64,000 bases of DNA from assembly GCF_023898865.1 (NCBI RefSeq), contig NZ_JAGSOV010000046.1, forward strand, positions 1 to 64,000. The letters are read 5' to 3'. The position numbers were made by a program, and so were the translations under genes. Under the pieces are notes generated by a model that worked only from the letters and a program-made list of their open reading frames with translations, was not told where the DNA came from and searched no databases. The DNA comes from Pseudonocardia humida (GTDB taxonomy: Bacteria; Actinomycetota; Actinomycetes; Mycobacteriales; Pseudonocardiaceae). Position 1 is the stretch's first letter; every line of letters starts with the position of its first letter. Positions 1 to 7,508 of this stretch are shown one piece after another.

Positions 1-12
1 GAGCAGGGGTTC

Positions 13-159
13 GGCCCCTGCCGTCACGTCGACCCGCCCAGGGTTGCACTCCCGGAGAAACCCCCGCACGCCTGGCATCGAGCACGCTGCGGCTGGCATC
101 AGAGGGTGCGGGGGCCTCCGGGCGTGCACGCTGAGCGCGCCGACGTGACGGCAGGGGCC
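13..159. repeat. Long nested imperfect palindrome (about 147 nt)
   Basis: The outer arms at 13-31 and 141-159 are perfect 19-nt inverse complements (GGCCCCTGCCGTCACGTCG). Inside them, 45-57 pairs with 116-128 (12 of 13), and 61-69 (CCCCCGCAC) pairs with 106-114. The central loop carries the direct repeat CTGGCATC twice. No ORF is convincing here. It could be a structured RNA, a MITE-like palindromic element, or a terminator complex for a gene to the left of the window. Confidence 0.55.
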
Positions 160-248
160 TCGGGTGGGGTGTGGGAGCTTCGCGCCCACCAGGGCTCGCG
201 CCCTCCGCGCCCCGGCCCGGCCCCGTGAGCGAGCGGCGCGTTCGGCCA

Positions 249-279
249 GTGTTGGGCGAGAGCGCCTTTCGCCCAACAC
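249..279. terminator. Hairpin, 11-bp stem
   Basis: GTGTTGGGCGA (249-259) pairs perfectly with TCGCCCAACAC (269-279) around a 9-nt loop. It lies in the 1-422 gene-free stretch downstream of gcl, between the long palindrome and the gcl terminator. No T-tract follows. A terminator is the simplest reading, but a small palindromic repeat is possible. Confidence 0.4.
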
Positions 280-343
280 GATCGCGACTTCGTCAGGCGG
301 GTGGCGCTTCCGCTCGGGTCGCCGGCGGAGCCCGCTGCAACCG

Positions 344-403
344 CGCGACATGAACCTGATGGGGCTCGGAAGCGCCGATGAGCCCCATCAGGTTCATGTC
401 GCG
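344..403 (-). terminator. Perfect 24-bp hairpin downstream of gcl
   Basis: Positions 344-367 and 380-403 are exact inverse complements of 24 nt with a 12-nt loop. The hairpin ends 20 bases past the gcl stop (minus strand), so it very likely ends the hyi-glxR-gcl transcript. It has no U-tract, as is common in GC-rich actinomycetes. Apart from this and the two structures to the left, bases 1-422 hold nothing I recognise. Confidence 0.65.
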
Positions 404-422
404 GGGGTGGGGATCTTGAGGG

Positions 423-2111
423 TCAGGGGGTGGGTTCGAACTCGGTGATGGCGTCGAGGGACGGGCCCATGGCGGCGTTGGCCTCGCGCTCGACCATGAT
501 CTCGACGAGCACCGGCAGCTGCGCCCGTTCGGACTCCGCGCCGGCCCAGGCCAGCGCGGCGGCGATGTCGCCGGGGCTCTCGACGCGTCGGGCGGGGCAG
601 CCGAAGGCGTCCATGAGCTTCACGTGGTCGATGCCGCCCTCGCCGTAGTGCAGGTCCACGGCGTAGTTCATGTCGTAGCCCAGCTCGGCCTGCCGGATCA
701 GCCCCAGGTACTCGTTGTTGACCATGACGATCACGAAGGGGATCCGGTACTGCGCGGCCACCGCGACCTCCTCCATGAGGAACTGGAAGGAGTAGTCGCC
801 GACCACCGCCACCACGGGCCGGTCGGGGAACGCGCACTTGACCCCGATCGCCGCGGAGACCTCCCAGCCCAGTGGGCCGGCCTGCCCGCAGACCAGGTAG
901 TGCCGGGGCCGGTAGGTGTGCTGGAACTGCCCGGACCAGATCTGGTAGAGCCCGATCGCGGTGACGAACGTGGTGTCCGGGCCGAAGTGCGCGTTCAGCT
1001 CGCGGTACACGCGCGGCGGCTTGATCGGCACGTCGTCGAAGTCGTCGCGGCGGGGCAGGGTGGCGCGCAGCTCGCCCACCCGGCGCACCCACTCGCCCGC
1101 GCGGCGGCCGCCTGCCTGGGCCTGCGCCTCCTTGGCCAGCGCGGCCAGCGCCGGCCGGGCGTGCCCGACGATGCCCAGGTCGGGTTCGAAGACCCGGCCG
1201 AGCTGGGTGGGCTCGATGTCGACGTGCACGAACCGCCTGCCGCGCCGGTAGGTCTGCAGGTCGCCGGTGTGCCGGTCGCCGAAGCGGGCGCCGACGGCCA
1301 GCACCAGGTCGCTCTCCAGGAACGCCGCGTTGCCCCAGCGCGTCTGGGTCTGGATGCCGGCCATCCCGGCGAACAGCGGGTGGTCCTCCGGGAAGGCGCC
1401 CTTGCCCATCAGCGTGACCTGCACCGGCACCTGCAGCTGCTCGGCCAGCTCGCGCAGCTCGGCGCACGCCTCGCCGCCGACGACGCCGCCACCGGCCAGG
1501 ATCAGCGGGCGCTCGGCCTCGAGCAGCATCCGCACCGCGGCCCGGACCGGGCCGGCCGCCGGGACCGGCACCTCCACCGGCAGCGGGGCGTCCAGCTCGG
1601 GGTCGTAGCGGCACAGGCCCTTCTGGACGTCCACCGGCAGGTCGATGAGCACCGGCCCCGGTCGGCCCGAGCGGGCGATCCGGAACGCCTCGCGGAACAC
1701 CCACGGCGCCTGCCCCGGCTCCTTGAGCTGCACCGCCCACTTCGTCACCGGCTTGGCGATCTCGACGATGTCGACGGCCTGGAACGCCTCCTGGTGCAGC
1801 TTCGCGAGCGGCGCCTGCCCGGTGATGCAGACGATCGGGACCGAGTCGGCCAGCGCCGTGTACAGCCCGGTGACCATGTTCGTGCCGGCCGGTCCCGACG
1901 TGCCGATGGACACGCCGACCTTGCCGGTGGCCCGGGCCCAGCCGTCGGCGGCGTGGGTGCCGCCCTCCTCGTGGCGCACGGTCAGGTGCCGGATGCCGCT
2001 GTGCTGCAGCGCGGCGTAGAGCGGCAGGATCGCCGCGCCCGGGACGCCGAACACGACGTCGACGCCCTCGGACTCCATGACCGCGACCGCGGCCCGCATG
2101 CATCCGATCAC
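423..2111 (-). CDS. gcl: Glyoxylate carboligase-like ThDP enzyme
   Basis: A 562-residue thiamine-diphosphate enzyme expected to condense two glyoxylates to tartronate semialdehyde plus CO2 in the cytosol. It shows the POX/AHAS-type N-terminal PYR domain (FGVPGAA, TSGPAGTN, CITGQAPLAKLHQEAFQAVD), a central domain, and a C-terminal PP domain with the ThDP signature GDYSF...VNNEYLG. The GTG start at 2111 overlaps the glxR stop (GTGA), so the two are translationally coupled; ATG at 2099 is an alternative. The tartronate-semialdehyde reductase and hydroxypyruvate isomerase genes upstream support the glyoxylate role. Oddly, the motif aligned to E. coli Gcl Val51 reads RHEEG here, so a Glu (residue 48) sits where classical Gcl has Val. 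An acetolactate-synthase-like activity therefore cannot be excluded. Confidence 0.85.
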   Translation of the reverse strand: MIGCMRAAVAVMESEGVDVVFGVPGAAILPLYAALQHSGIRHLTVRHEEGGTHAADGWARATGKVGVSIGTSGPAGTNMVTGLYTALADSVPIVCITGQAPLAKLHQEAFQAVDIVEIAKPVTKWAVQLKEPGQAPWVFREAFRIARSGRPGPVLIDLPVDVQKGLCRYDPELDAPLPVEVPVPAAGPVRAAVRMLLEAERPLILAGGGVVGGEACAELRELAEQLQVPVQVTLMGKGAFPEDHPLFAGMAGIQTQTRWGNAAFLESDLVLAVGARFGDRHTGDLQTYRRGRRFVHVDIEPTQLGRVFEPDLGIVGHARPALAALAKEAQAQAGGRRAGEWVRRVGELRATLPRRDDFDDVPIKPPRVYRELNAHFGPDTTFVTAIGLYQIWSGQFQHTYRPRHYLVCGQAGPLGWEVSAAIGVKCAFPDRPVVAVVGDYSFQFLMEEVAVAAQYRIPFVIVMVNNEYLGLIRQAELGYDMNYAVDLHYGEGGIDHVKLMDAFGCPARRVESPGDIAAALAWAGAESERAQLPVLVEIMVEREANAAMGPSLDAITEFEPTP

Positions 2112-2989
2112 CGGTAGTCCCTTCCTGAGATCGTCTCCAGCACCATGAGCAGGGCGGAGTGGTCCAGGGCGCCCAGGCCCTGGGCGCGGGCGGCGGCCAC
2201 CAGCTGGGCGACCACCCCGGTCACCGGCAGCGCCACGCCGGCGTCGCGGGCCGCGGCCAGCGCGATGCCCATGTCCTTGTGGTGCAGGTCGATGCGGAAG
2301 CCGGGGGTGAACTCGCGGGCGATCATCGAGGCCCGCTTGAGCTCCAGGACCCGGCTGGCGGCCAGGCCGCCGGCCAGCACGTCCAGCGCCGGGGCGGGGT
2401 CCACCCCGGACGCCTCCAGCAGCACGATCGCCTCGGCGACCAGCGCGTACGTGCCGGCCACGACGAGCTGGTTGGCCGCCTTGACGGTCTGGCCCGCCCC
2501 GCTCGGCCCGACGTGGACGACCGTGCCGCCGACGACGTCGAGCACCGGGCGGGCGGCCTCGACGTCCCCGGTCGCGCCCCCGACCATGATCGAGAGCGTG
2601 CCGTCGACGGCGCCCTTCTCGCCCCCGCTGACCGGTGCGTCCAGCGCGCGCACACCGCGCTCGGCGGCCTCGCGCGCCACCCGCTCGGCGACGTCGGGCC
2701 GGATCGTGGACGCGTCGACCAGCAGCAGGCCGGGCTTGGCGTGCTCCAGGACGCCGCCCGGCCCGAGGACGACCTCCTCGACCTGCGGCGAGTCCGGCAG
2801 CATCGTGACGACGACGTCGGCCTCGGTCGCCGCGGCCACCGAGCCGGCCGCGGTGCCGCCCGCGGCGACCAGCTGCCCGACGCGACCGGCGTCGACGTCG
2901 TGGCCGAGCACCTCGTGCCCGGCCCGGACCAGGTTGGCCGCCATCGGCGTGCCCATGATCCCCAGCCCGACGAACCCGATCCTGCTCAT
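2108..2989 (-). CDS. glxR: 2-hydroxy-3-oxopropionate (tartronate semialdehyde) reductase
   Basis: A 293-residue beta-hydroxyacid dehydrogenase predicted to reduce tartronate semialdehyde to D-glycerate with NAD(P)H. It starts with the Rossmann motif GFVGLGIMGTPMAANL (residues 5-20). The substrate-binding signature APVSGGEKGA is near residue 120 and the catalytic-lysine segment GAGQTVKAANQ near 165-175; the length is typical. It lies between hyi (25-nt gap) and gcl (4-nt overlap) in one minus-strand operon, which favours tartronate semialdehyde over 3-hydroxyisobutyrate as substrate. The family alone does not separate the two. Confidence 0.88.
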   Translation of the reverse strand: MSRIGFVGLGIMGTPMAANLVRAGHEVLGHDVDAGRVGQLVAAGGTAAGSVAAATEADVVVTMLPDSPQVEEVVLGPGGVLEHAKPGLLLVDASTIRPDVAERVAREAAERGVRALDAPVSGGEKGAVDGTLSIMVGGATGDVEAARPVLDVVGGTVVHVGPSGAGQTVKAANQLVVAGTYALVAEAIVLLEASGVDPAPALDVLAGGLAASRVLELKRASMIAREFTPGFRIDLHHKDMGIALAAARDAGVALPVTGVVAQLVAAARAQGLGALDHSALLMVLETISGRDYR

Positions 2990-3014
2990 CGCTCTCCCCC
3001 GCTCGCGAACTCGT

Positions 3015-3872
3015 TCACCGGACCGCCTCCCGCGTTCCCCGCCGCTCCCGCGGCAGCCAGTCGAAGCTGTCCGCGCTGGGGCCGACGGGCCGGTACTCCA
3101 GCCCGACCCGGCCGCGGTAGCCGGCCGCGGCCAGCCGGTCGAGCACGGCGGGGAGGTCGAGTGACCCGGTTCCGGGCTGGCCCCGGCCGGGGGAGTCGGC
3201 GATCTGGACGTGGCCGAACCGGTCGGCGTGGGCCGTGACCACCTCGGCGATGGGCTCGCCCATGCGGGCCAGGTGGTAGAGGTCGGCCAGGAACGCCACG
3301 TTGGGCACGCCGTGGCCGAAGCGCAGCTGGTCGACGAGCGCCAGCGCGCCGCGCGACGTGGTGATCGGGTAGTGGGGGTTCTCCACCGAGTTCAGCGCCT
3401 CGATGACGACGGTGGCGCCGATGCGCGCCGCCGCCCGTGCCGCCAGCACCAGGTTCTGCACGGCCAGCTCGCGCTGGGCCGCGGAGCCCGCGCGGACGTC
3501 GCGGTTGCCGTAAAGGGCGTTGAGCACGGTGCAGCCGGTCGCCTCGGCGAACCCGACGGCGACGTCGATGTTGGCGCGGAACCGGGCGCTGTCGGTGGGC
3601 CGGGAGAGCAGCCCGCGGGCGCCCGCGGCCATGTCGCCTGCGTCGAAGTTGAGCGCGACCAGCCGCACGCCGGCGTCGTCCAGGGCGCGGTGCAGGGCGT
3701 CGAGGTCGCGGTCGGGCGGGGCGGGCTCGGCGAACGGCCACCACAGCTCGACGGCGTCGAAGCCGGCCGCGGCGGCCGCGGCGGGCCGGTCGAGCAGCGG
3801 CAGCTCGGTGAACAGGATGGACAGGTTGACGTCGTAGATGGGGGTGGTCGCTAGGACTGCGGGATCGGGCAC
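3015..3872 (-). CDS. hyi: Hydroxypyruvate isomerase
   Basis: A 285-residue TIM-barrel protein of the xylose-isomerase-like (AP endonuclease 2) superfamily, expected to interconvert hydroxypyruvate and tartronate semialdehyde. Typical Hyi segments are present: NLSILFTELP near the N-terminus, the metal-binding Glu in VIEALNS, HVQIADSPGRGQPGTG, and the terminal Glu in GLEYRP. The GTG start at 3872 has an AGGGG ribosome site six bases upstream. It is the first gene of the hyi-glxR-gcl operon and is divergent from the MFS gene across an intergenic region carrying paired operator-like sequences. Confidence 0.88.
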   Translation of the reverse strand: MPDPAVLATTPIYDVNLSILFTELPLLDRPAAAAAAGFDAVELWWPFAEPAPPDRDLDALHRALDDAGVRLVALNFDAGDMAAGARGLLSRPTDSARFRANIDVAVGFAEATGCTVLNALYGNRDVRAGSAAQRELAVQNLVLAARAAARIGATVVIEALNSVENPHYPITTSRGALALVDQLRFGHGVPNVAFLADLYHLARMGEPIAEVVTAHADRFGHVQIADSPGRGQPGTGSLDLPAVLDRLAAAGYRGRVGLEYRPVGPSADSFDWLPRERRGTREAVR

Positions 3873-3898
3873 GGGTGTCCCCTCTGTTGGGCCGGTCG

Positions 3899-3977
3899 AC
3901 TGTATGCAGTATCCAATTGGCTGTCGAGAGGGGTTGTGCTCCCCGTCACTCTCGTTCAGTATCTGGCATACAGTATG
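3899..3977. promoter_or_regulatory. Paired operator-like sites between hyi and the MFS gene
   Basis: ACTGTATGC at 3899-3907 and its exact inverse complement GCATACAGT at 3966-3974 flank the divergent promoter region. The right site extends to the palindrome CATACAGTATG (3967-3977). A direct repeat CAGTATC also occurs at 3907-3913 and 3957-3963. The same GCATACA core recurs at 6186-6192 in front of the locus's GntR gene. I infer that this regulator binds all three sites; binding has not been shown. Confidence 0.55.
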
Positions 3978-3991
3978 GAGAGGAGCGCGGC

Positions 3992-5371
3992 ATGGCCGAG
4001 GAGCGAACTCCCCACCCCCGCGACGTGGTCGACTGGTCCGGCCGGCACTACCGGATCGGCGAGGACCCGCGCGAGCTGATCGGCTGGCCGCGGTGGAGCG
4101 TGCTGGTCCAGGCCTGGGTGGCGATGGCCGCGGTGGGCGTCCTGCAGTACGGCTACGGGGCCGTCGCCCCCGCCCTCATGGCGCGCAACGGCTGGTCGGT
4201 GGTCGAGGTGTTCTGGCCGTTGGCCGGGTGGGTGGTGTTCCAGGCGGCGGTCGGGTTGCCGGCCGCCCAGCTGCGCGAGCGCGGGCGGGTCGGCCCCCGA
4301 GGGCTGGCGCTGGTCGGGGCGGGCTGCTGCGAGCTGGGCCTGCTCGCGCTGGCCTACAGCCCGCACCTGCCCGTCGTGCTGCTCGGGTACTCGGTGGTCG
4401 GCGGCACGGGCGCGGGGCTGGTCTACGCGGCGTGCACGTCCACGGTCGGGAAGTGGTACCCCGAGCGCAGCGCGGTGCGGGTGGGCTCGGTGACCGGCGC
4501 CTTCGCCTACGGCTCGGCGCCCGTCGTCGCGGGCGCCGTGCTCGGGCTGGGCCCGTCGGACCTGCGTCCGGCGCTGCTGGTCGCGGCCGCCGTGCTGTTC
4601 CTGCTGGTCGCCGCGGCCGGGCTGAACTTCACCGACCCGCCCGCGCGCTGGTGGCCCGCCCACGTCGACCCGCGCGAGTGGGCGCTGGGCGGGCGCGGCG
4701 CGGGCCGCCGCCGCACCCCACCGGCGATCCGCGAGTTCTCCGCACCGGAGGCCCTGCACACCCGGGCCCTCGTGGTGATGGCGCTGATCCTGATGTGCGC
4801 GGGCGCGGTCTCGCTGTTCGACGCCGCGTTCCTGGTGGTGCTGGCCGCGCCGCTGGGGGCGGGCGCGGTGGTGGTCGCGGTCGCCGCGGCCCTGGTGACC
4901 GGGCTCAACGGGGCGACGCGCGCACTGGCCGTCGGGGTGTCCGAGCGGATCGGGTGCCGTCGGGCGCTCGGCCTCGTGCTCGCGGTGCAGGCGCTGGGGC
5001 AGCTGCTGCTGGCCGCGGCCGTGCACACCGCGTCACCGGCGCTGCTGGTGGTGGCCGCGGCCGTGGCCGGCCTGGGCGGCGGGGCGTTCTACCCGCTGTT
5101 CGCCGCGCTGGCGCGCGAGTACTTCGGCGAGGACCGGGCGTCGGAGGTGCACGGCGTGGTCTACAGCGCCAAGGCGGGCAGCGGCGTGCTCGGCGTGGGC
5201 CTGGCCGCGTGGGCCGTCGTCGCCTGGGGCGCGGGCACGACGTTCCTGGTGGCCGCGGCGGTGGCGGTGGCCGCGGCGTGGGCGACGACCGCCCTGCGCA
5301 GGCCCGGGCTGCCGCGCACGCTGCCCGGAGTGCCCGCCTGCCGCGCCCCGCTGCCCGGGCTGACTACCTAG
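3992..5371 (+). CDS. MFS transporter, oxalate/formate-antiporter-like
   Basis: About 459 residues with roughly 12 hydrophobic segments, a basic cytoplasmic loop between the two halves (GRGAGRRR, about residue 235), and small-residue-rich helices such as GGTGAGLVYAACTSTVGKWYP (written here only as the best conserved stretch), which resemble the OFA branch of the major facilitator superfamily. ATG 3992 is chosen because GGAGAGGAG precedes it; an upstream in-frame ATG at 3875 lies inside the operator region. It is divergent from hyi-glxR-gcl and convergent with the GntR gene (6-nt gap). Its substrate is probably a precursor of glyoxylate such as glycolate, oxalate or a purine breakdown product; that is inferred from context only. 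Confidence 0.75.
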   Translation: MAEERTPHPRDVVDWSGRHYRIGEDPRELIGWPRWSVLVQAWVAMAAVGVLQYGYGAVAPALMARNGWSVVEVFWPLAGWVVFQAAVGLPAAQLRERGRVGPRGLALVGAGCCELGLLALAYSPHLPVVLLGYSVVGGTGAGLVYAACTSTVGKWYPERSAVRVGSVTGAFAYGSAPVVAGAVLGLGPSDLRPALLVAAAVLFLLVAAAGLNFTDPPARWWPAHVDPREWALGGRGAGRRRTPPAIREFSAPEALHTRALVVMALILMCAGAVSLFDAAFLVVLAAPLGAGAVVVAVAAALVTGLNGATRALAVGVSERIGCRRALGLVLAVQALGQLLLAAAVHTASPALLVVAAAVAGLGGGAFYPLFAALAREYFGEDRASEVHGVVYSAKAGSGVLGVGLAAWAVVAWGAGTTFLVAAAVAVAAAWATTALRRPGLPRTLPGVPACRAPLPGLTT

Positions 5372-5377
5372 TGGCCC

Positions 5378-6100
5378 CTAGATCGCTTCGTCGCTGCGCG
5401 CGTCGGCCGCGGTGGCGGCGGTGCCCCGCTCGGCGGAGTGCTCCAGGTAGGACTGCCGGGTCAGCTCCGTGTGGTGGCGCATCGCGTCGGCGGAGCGGGC
5501 CGGGTCGCCCGCGGCGATGGCCTCGATGAGGTCGGCGTGCTCGCGCCAGGACTGGGCCCCGCGCCTGCGGGCCACCGAGCCGTAGTACCAGCTGACCCGG
5601 CGGTCGACCTGGGCGACGAGGTCGACCAGGACGTCGTTGCCCGACATCCGGGTGACCGCGGCGTGCAGCTCGGCGTTGGCCGCGATCATCGCCGGGACGT
5701 CGTCGGCGTCCACGGCGGCGACGCCGCGCCGGCAGATCTCGCGCAGGCCAGCGACGTCCTCCGGCGTGGCGCGCCCGGCCGCGAGGCGGGCGGACTCGGT
5801 CTCCAGGACGCCGCGGACGACGAGCAGCTGGTCGGCCTCCTCGACGGTGGGGGAGTGCACGAAGGCGCCCTGGCCCGGGCGCAGGTCGACCCAGCCGTCG
5901 TTCTTGAGCCACTGCAGCGCCTCGCGGACGGGCTGGCGGGAGACCCCCAGCGTCACCGCCAGCTCGTTCTCCACCAGGTGCTGGCCGGGCTGCAGCTCGC
6001 CGCTGACGATCATGTCGAGGATGGCGTTGTAGGCGCTCTCCCGCAGCGGCACCGGGCGGGAGATGCGCCGGGCGGGGGCGCCGGTGGACGACTCGGGCAT
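5378..6100 (-). CDS. GntR-family (FCD) regulator of the glyoxylate locus
   Basis: A 240-residue transcription factor. The N-terminal winged helix includes LRESAYNAILDMIVSGELQPG and VTLGVSRQPVREALQWL (residues about 20-75), followed by an all-helical FCD ligand domain with metal-ligand-type residues (ANAELHAAVTR, ...RRHHTELT-like end). ATG 6100 is preferred over the upstream TTG 6193 because GGGAG lies 7 nt upstream of it and because the TTG would put a GCATACA operator core inside the coding sequence. It probably represses hyi-glxR-gcl and the MFS gene and responds to a small organic acid; this is inferred from position and shared motifs. Confidence 0.82.
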   Translation of the reverse strand: MPESSTGAPARRISRPVPLRESAYNAILDMIVSGELQPGQHLVENELAVTLGVSRQPVREALQWLKNDGWVDLRPGQGAFVHSPTVEEADQLLVVRGVLETESARLAAGRATPEDVAGLREICRRGVAAVDADDVPAMIAANAELHAAVTRMSGNDVLVDLVAQVDRRVSWYYGSVARRRGAQSWREHADLIEAIAAGDPARSADAMRHHTELTRQSYLEHSAERGTAATAADARSDEAI

Positions 6101-6185
6101 TCGGGAACTCCCAGTGGGATGGGGCGCCGCGGTGGTGCGCGGCACCCGGTGGGCCAGGACGGACGCGACCGGCCGACTGCCCACA

Positions 6186-6198
6186 GCATACAAAATGC
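6186..6198. promoter_or_regulatory. Candidate GntR autoregulatory site
   Basis: GCATACAAAATGC (GCAT-N5-ATGC) lies about 90 nt upstream of the GntR start codon and shares the GCATACA core with the two sites at 3899-3977. It probably allows feedback control of the regulator. Confidence 0.4.
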
Positions 6199-6270
6199 CG
6201 AGGGTCGCGCGCCGTGAAGACCCTCACGCGAAGGAGGGGCGTCGTCGGGCGTGCCGCGCGCCACGTGCGC

Positions 6271-6300
6271 TTGTTCGGGTGGCGAACAGCGACGTACGTT
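6271..6300 (+). promoter_or_regulatory. Candidate promoter with overlapping inverted repeat
   Basis: A TTGTTC -35-like box (6271-6276) and a TACGTT -10-like box (6295-6300) are 18 nt apart. The inverted repeat TGTTCG-N5-CGAACA (6272-6288) covers the -35 and spacer, as expected for a repressor site. Transcription from here would begin just before the leader ORF at 6331. These are hand-matched to sigma-A consensus features. Confidence 0.4.
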
Positions 6301-6330
6301 GGCGGGAGCCGGGGACCCCTTGGAGGCGTC

Positions 6331-6429
6331 GTGCACCCGCCAGCCAGCGTCGCACTGCACACCGTGTGGCACGCCTGGCGCCGCCACGTCGACCTGTGCC
6401 GCACCGCCACCGCGCTCTGTCCGGGCTGA
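6331..6429 (+). CDS. Cys-containing HVDLC leader peptide (probable attenuator)
   Basis: A 32-residue ORF starting at GTG 6331 after GGAGG (4-nt gap). Its C-terminal part reads RRHVDLCRTATALCPG. This HVDLC...LC pattern is the hallmark of actinobacterial leader peptides found upstream of sulfur- and cysteine-related genes, where translation of the Cys codons senses cysteine supply. Here TGC and TGT codons fall near the end of the ORF, and a small GTGCC/GGCAC hairpin lies just beyond it (about 6442-6454). The next gene is a luciferase-like flavin oxidoreductase 100 nt downstream. A GTG at 6364 would give a shorter version, without a clear ribosome site. Confidence 0.6.
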   Translation: MHPPASVALHTVWHAWRRHVDLCRTATALCPG

Positions 6430-6488
6430 TCCCGTCCCCCTCCGTGCCGGCGGCACGCCGTCGGCGACCCCACCCCGAGGACAGAGCG

Positions 6489-6533
6489 ATGACCAGCACG
6501 ATCAGCACGATCCGCCGGGCGGGCCGGCGATGA
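6489..6533 (+). CDS. 14-codon coupling ORF before the flavin oxidoreductase
   Basis: ATG 6489 opens a 14-residue reading frame (MTSTISTIRRAGRR) whose TGA overlaps the ATG of the following gene (ATGA). A weak GAGGACAG ribosome site precedes it, while the following gene has none of its own. It may serve translational coupling rather than encode a functional peptide; it could also be fortuitous. Confidence 0.3.
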   Translation: MTSTISTIRRAGRR

Positions 6534-7480
6534 CCGCGTTCACCCGGGCCCGGATGCACCTGGGCGTCGAGATCGACGGCGCCGGGCACCACCCGGCCGC
6601 CGCCGGCCGCACCGGCGCCGACCCGCGGGCGCTCTCCGGCGTCGGCCACCACCTCGCCATGGCCATGGCCGCCCGGCGCGGGCTCGACTTCGTCGCCCTG
6701 CCGGGTGGCGGCGAGACGGCCGCGTTGGAGCTGGCCACCCGGATCGGCCCGGTGGTCAGCGGCATCGACCTGCTCCCGGCCGCGCCGGTCACCGACGTCG
6801 ACGACCCCACCGCCGCCCTGACGGCCTTCGCCGCCACCTCGGCGGGCCGGGTCGGCTGGCAGCCCGCCCCGCCGGGGGCCGACCAGCGCTGGGACGAGGT
6901 CGCCCGGGTCGTCGAGCGCGTGGCCCTGCGCTGGTCGGCGCCGCTGCGCGGATCCGCGACCCCGCCGCTGACCGTGCTGCGCGGCGACGACCCGGCCGCG
7001 CTGCCCGTTCTGGCCCGCTGGGCCGACGTCGTCCGGATCTCCGCACCCGGCCTGGACGCCGCGCACGAGACCCGCTCCCGGGTGCGGACGGCCGTCGCGG
7101 CGGCCGGTCGCGACCCCGACGACGTGGCCGTGCTGCTGGACGTCGAGGTGCACCTGGCCGCCGACCGGCACCGCGCCCGCGCCGAGCTCGCCCGGCTCGA
7201 CGCCGTCCGGCCCGCCCCGGCGTCGTCGGTCCGGGTGCTCGGCCCGGCGGGCGACCTCGCCGACCTGGTCGGGGCCGCGCTGCGGCTGGGCGCCGCCGAC
7301 GGCATCACCCTGCAGCCGCTGGTCCTGCCCGACGACCTGCGCCGCGTCGTCGACGAGGCCGTCCCGCTGCTGGCCGGGCGCGGCCTGCTGCGCTCCGGCT
7401 GGGCGGGCGTGCTGCGTCGGCCCGGCGCTGGCCGGGACCTGGTCGCCGCGGGTGCGCCGTGGCGGCAGCGGAGCGCCTGA
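6530..7480 (+). CDS. LLM-class (luciferase-like) flavin-dependent oxidoreductase
   Basis: A 316-residue protein of the bacterial-luciferase-like TIM-barrel fold. It begins MHLGVEIDGAGHHP (after MTAFTRAR), has the family-typical ARRGLDFVAL segment near residue 50, a C-terminal ADGITLQPLVLPDDLRR segment, and ends RSGWAGVLRR. ATG 6530 overlaps the stop of a 14-codon ORF. The HVDLC leader peptide upstream suggests sulfur or cysteine-responsive control; relatives with such leaders often act on organosulfur or xenobiotic compounds using a reduced flavin from a partner reductase. No reductase gene is adjacent, and the substrate is unknown. Confidence 0.7.
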   Translation: MTAFTRARMHLGVEIDGAGHHPAAAGRTGADPRALSGVGHHLAMAMAARRGLDFVALPGGGETAALELATRIGPVVSGIDLLPAAPVTDVDDPTAALTAFAATSAGRVGWQPAPPGADQRWDEVARVVERVALRWSAPLRGSATPPLTVLRGDDPAALPVLARWADVVRISAPGLDAAHETRSRVRTAVAAAGRDPDDVAVLLDVEVHLAADRHRARAELARLDAVRPAPASSVRVLGPAGDLADLVGAALRLGAADGITLQPLVLPDDLRRVVDEAVPLLAGRGLLRSGWAGVLRRPGAGRDLVAAGAPWRQRSA

Positions 7481-7508
7481 CCAACCGTCGCCGCGCCGGC
7501 CGCCCCGA

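Noticed and set aside
3875..3991. N-terminal extension of the MFS transporter from ATG 3875
   Set aside because: The extra 39 residues are not membrane-like and would translate the operator region; ATG 3992 has a strong ribosome site.
6272..6288. LexA/SOS box (TGTTCG...CGAACA)
   Set aside because: The half-sites are in the reverse order from the actinobacterial SOS box (CGAAC...GTTCG), so I list it only as a generic inverted repeat.
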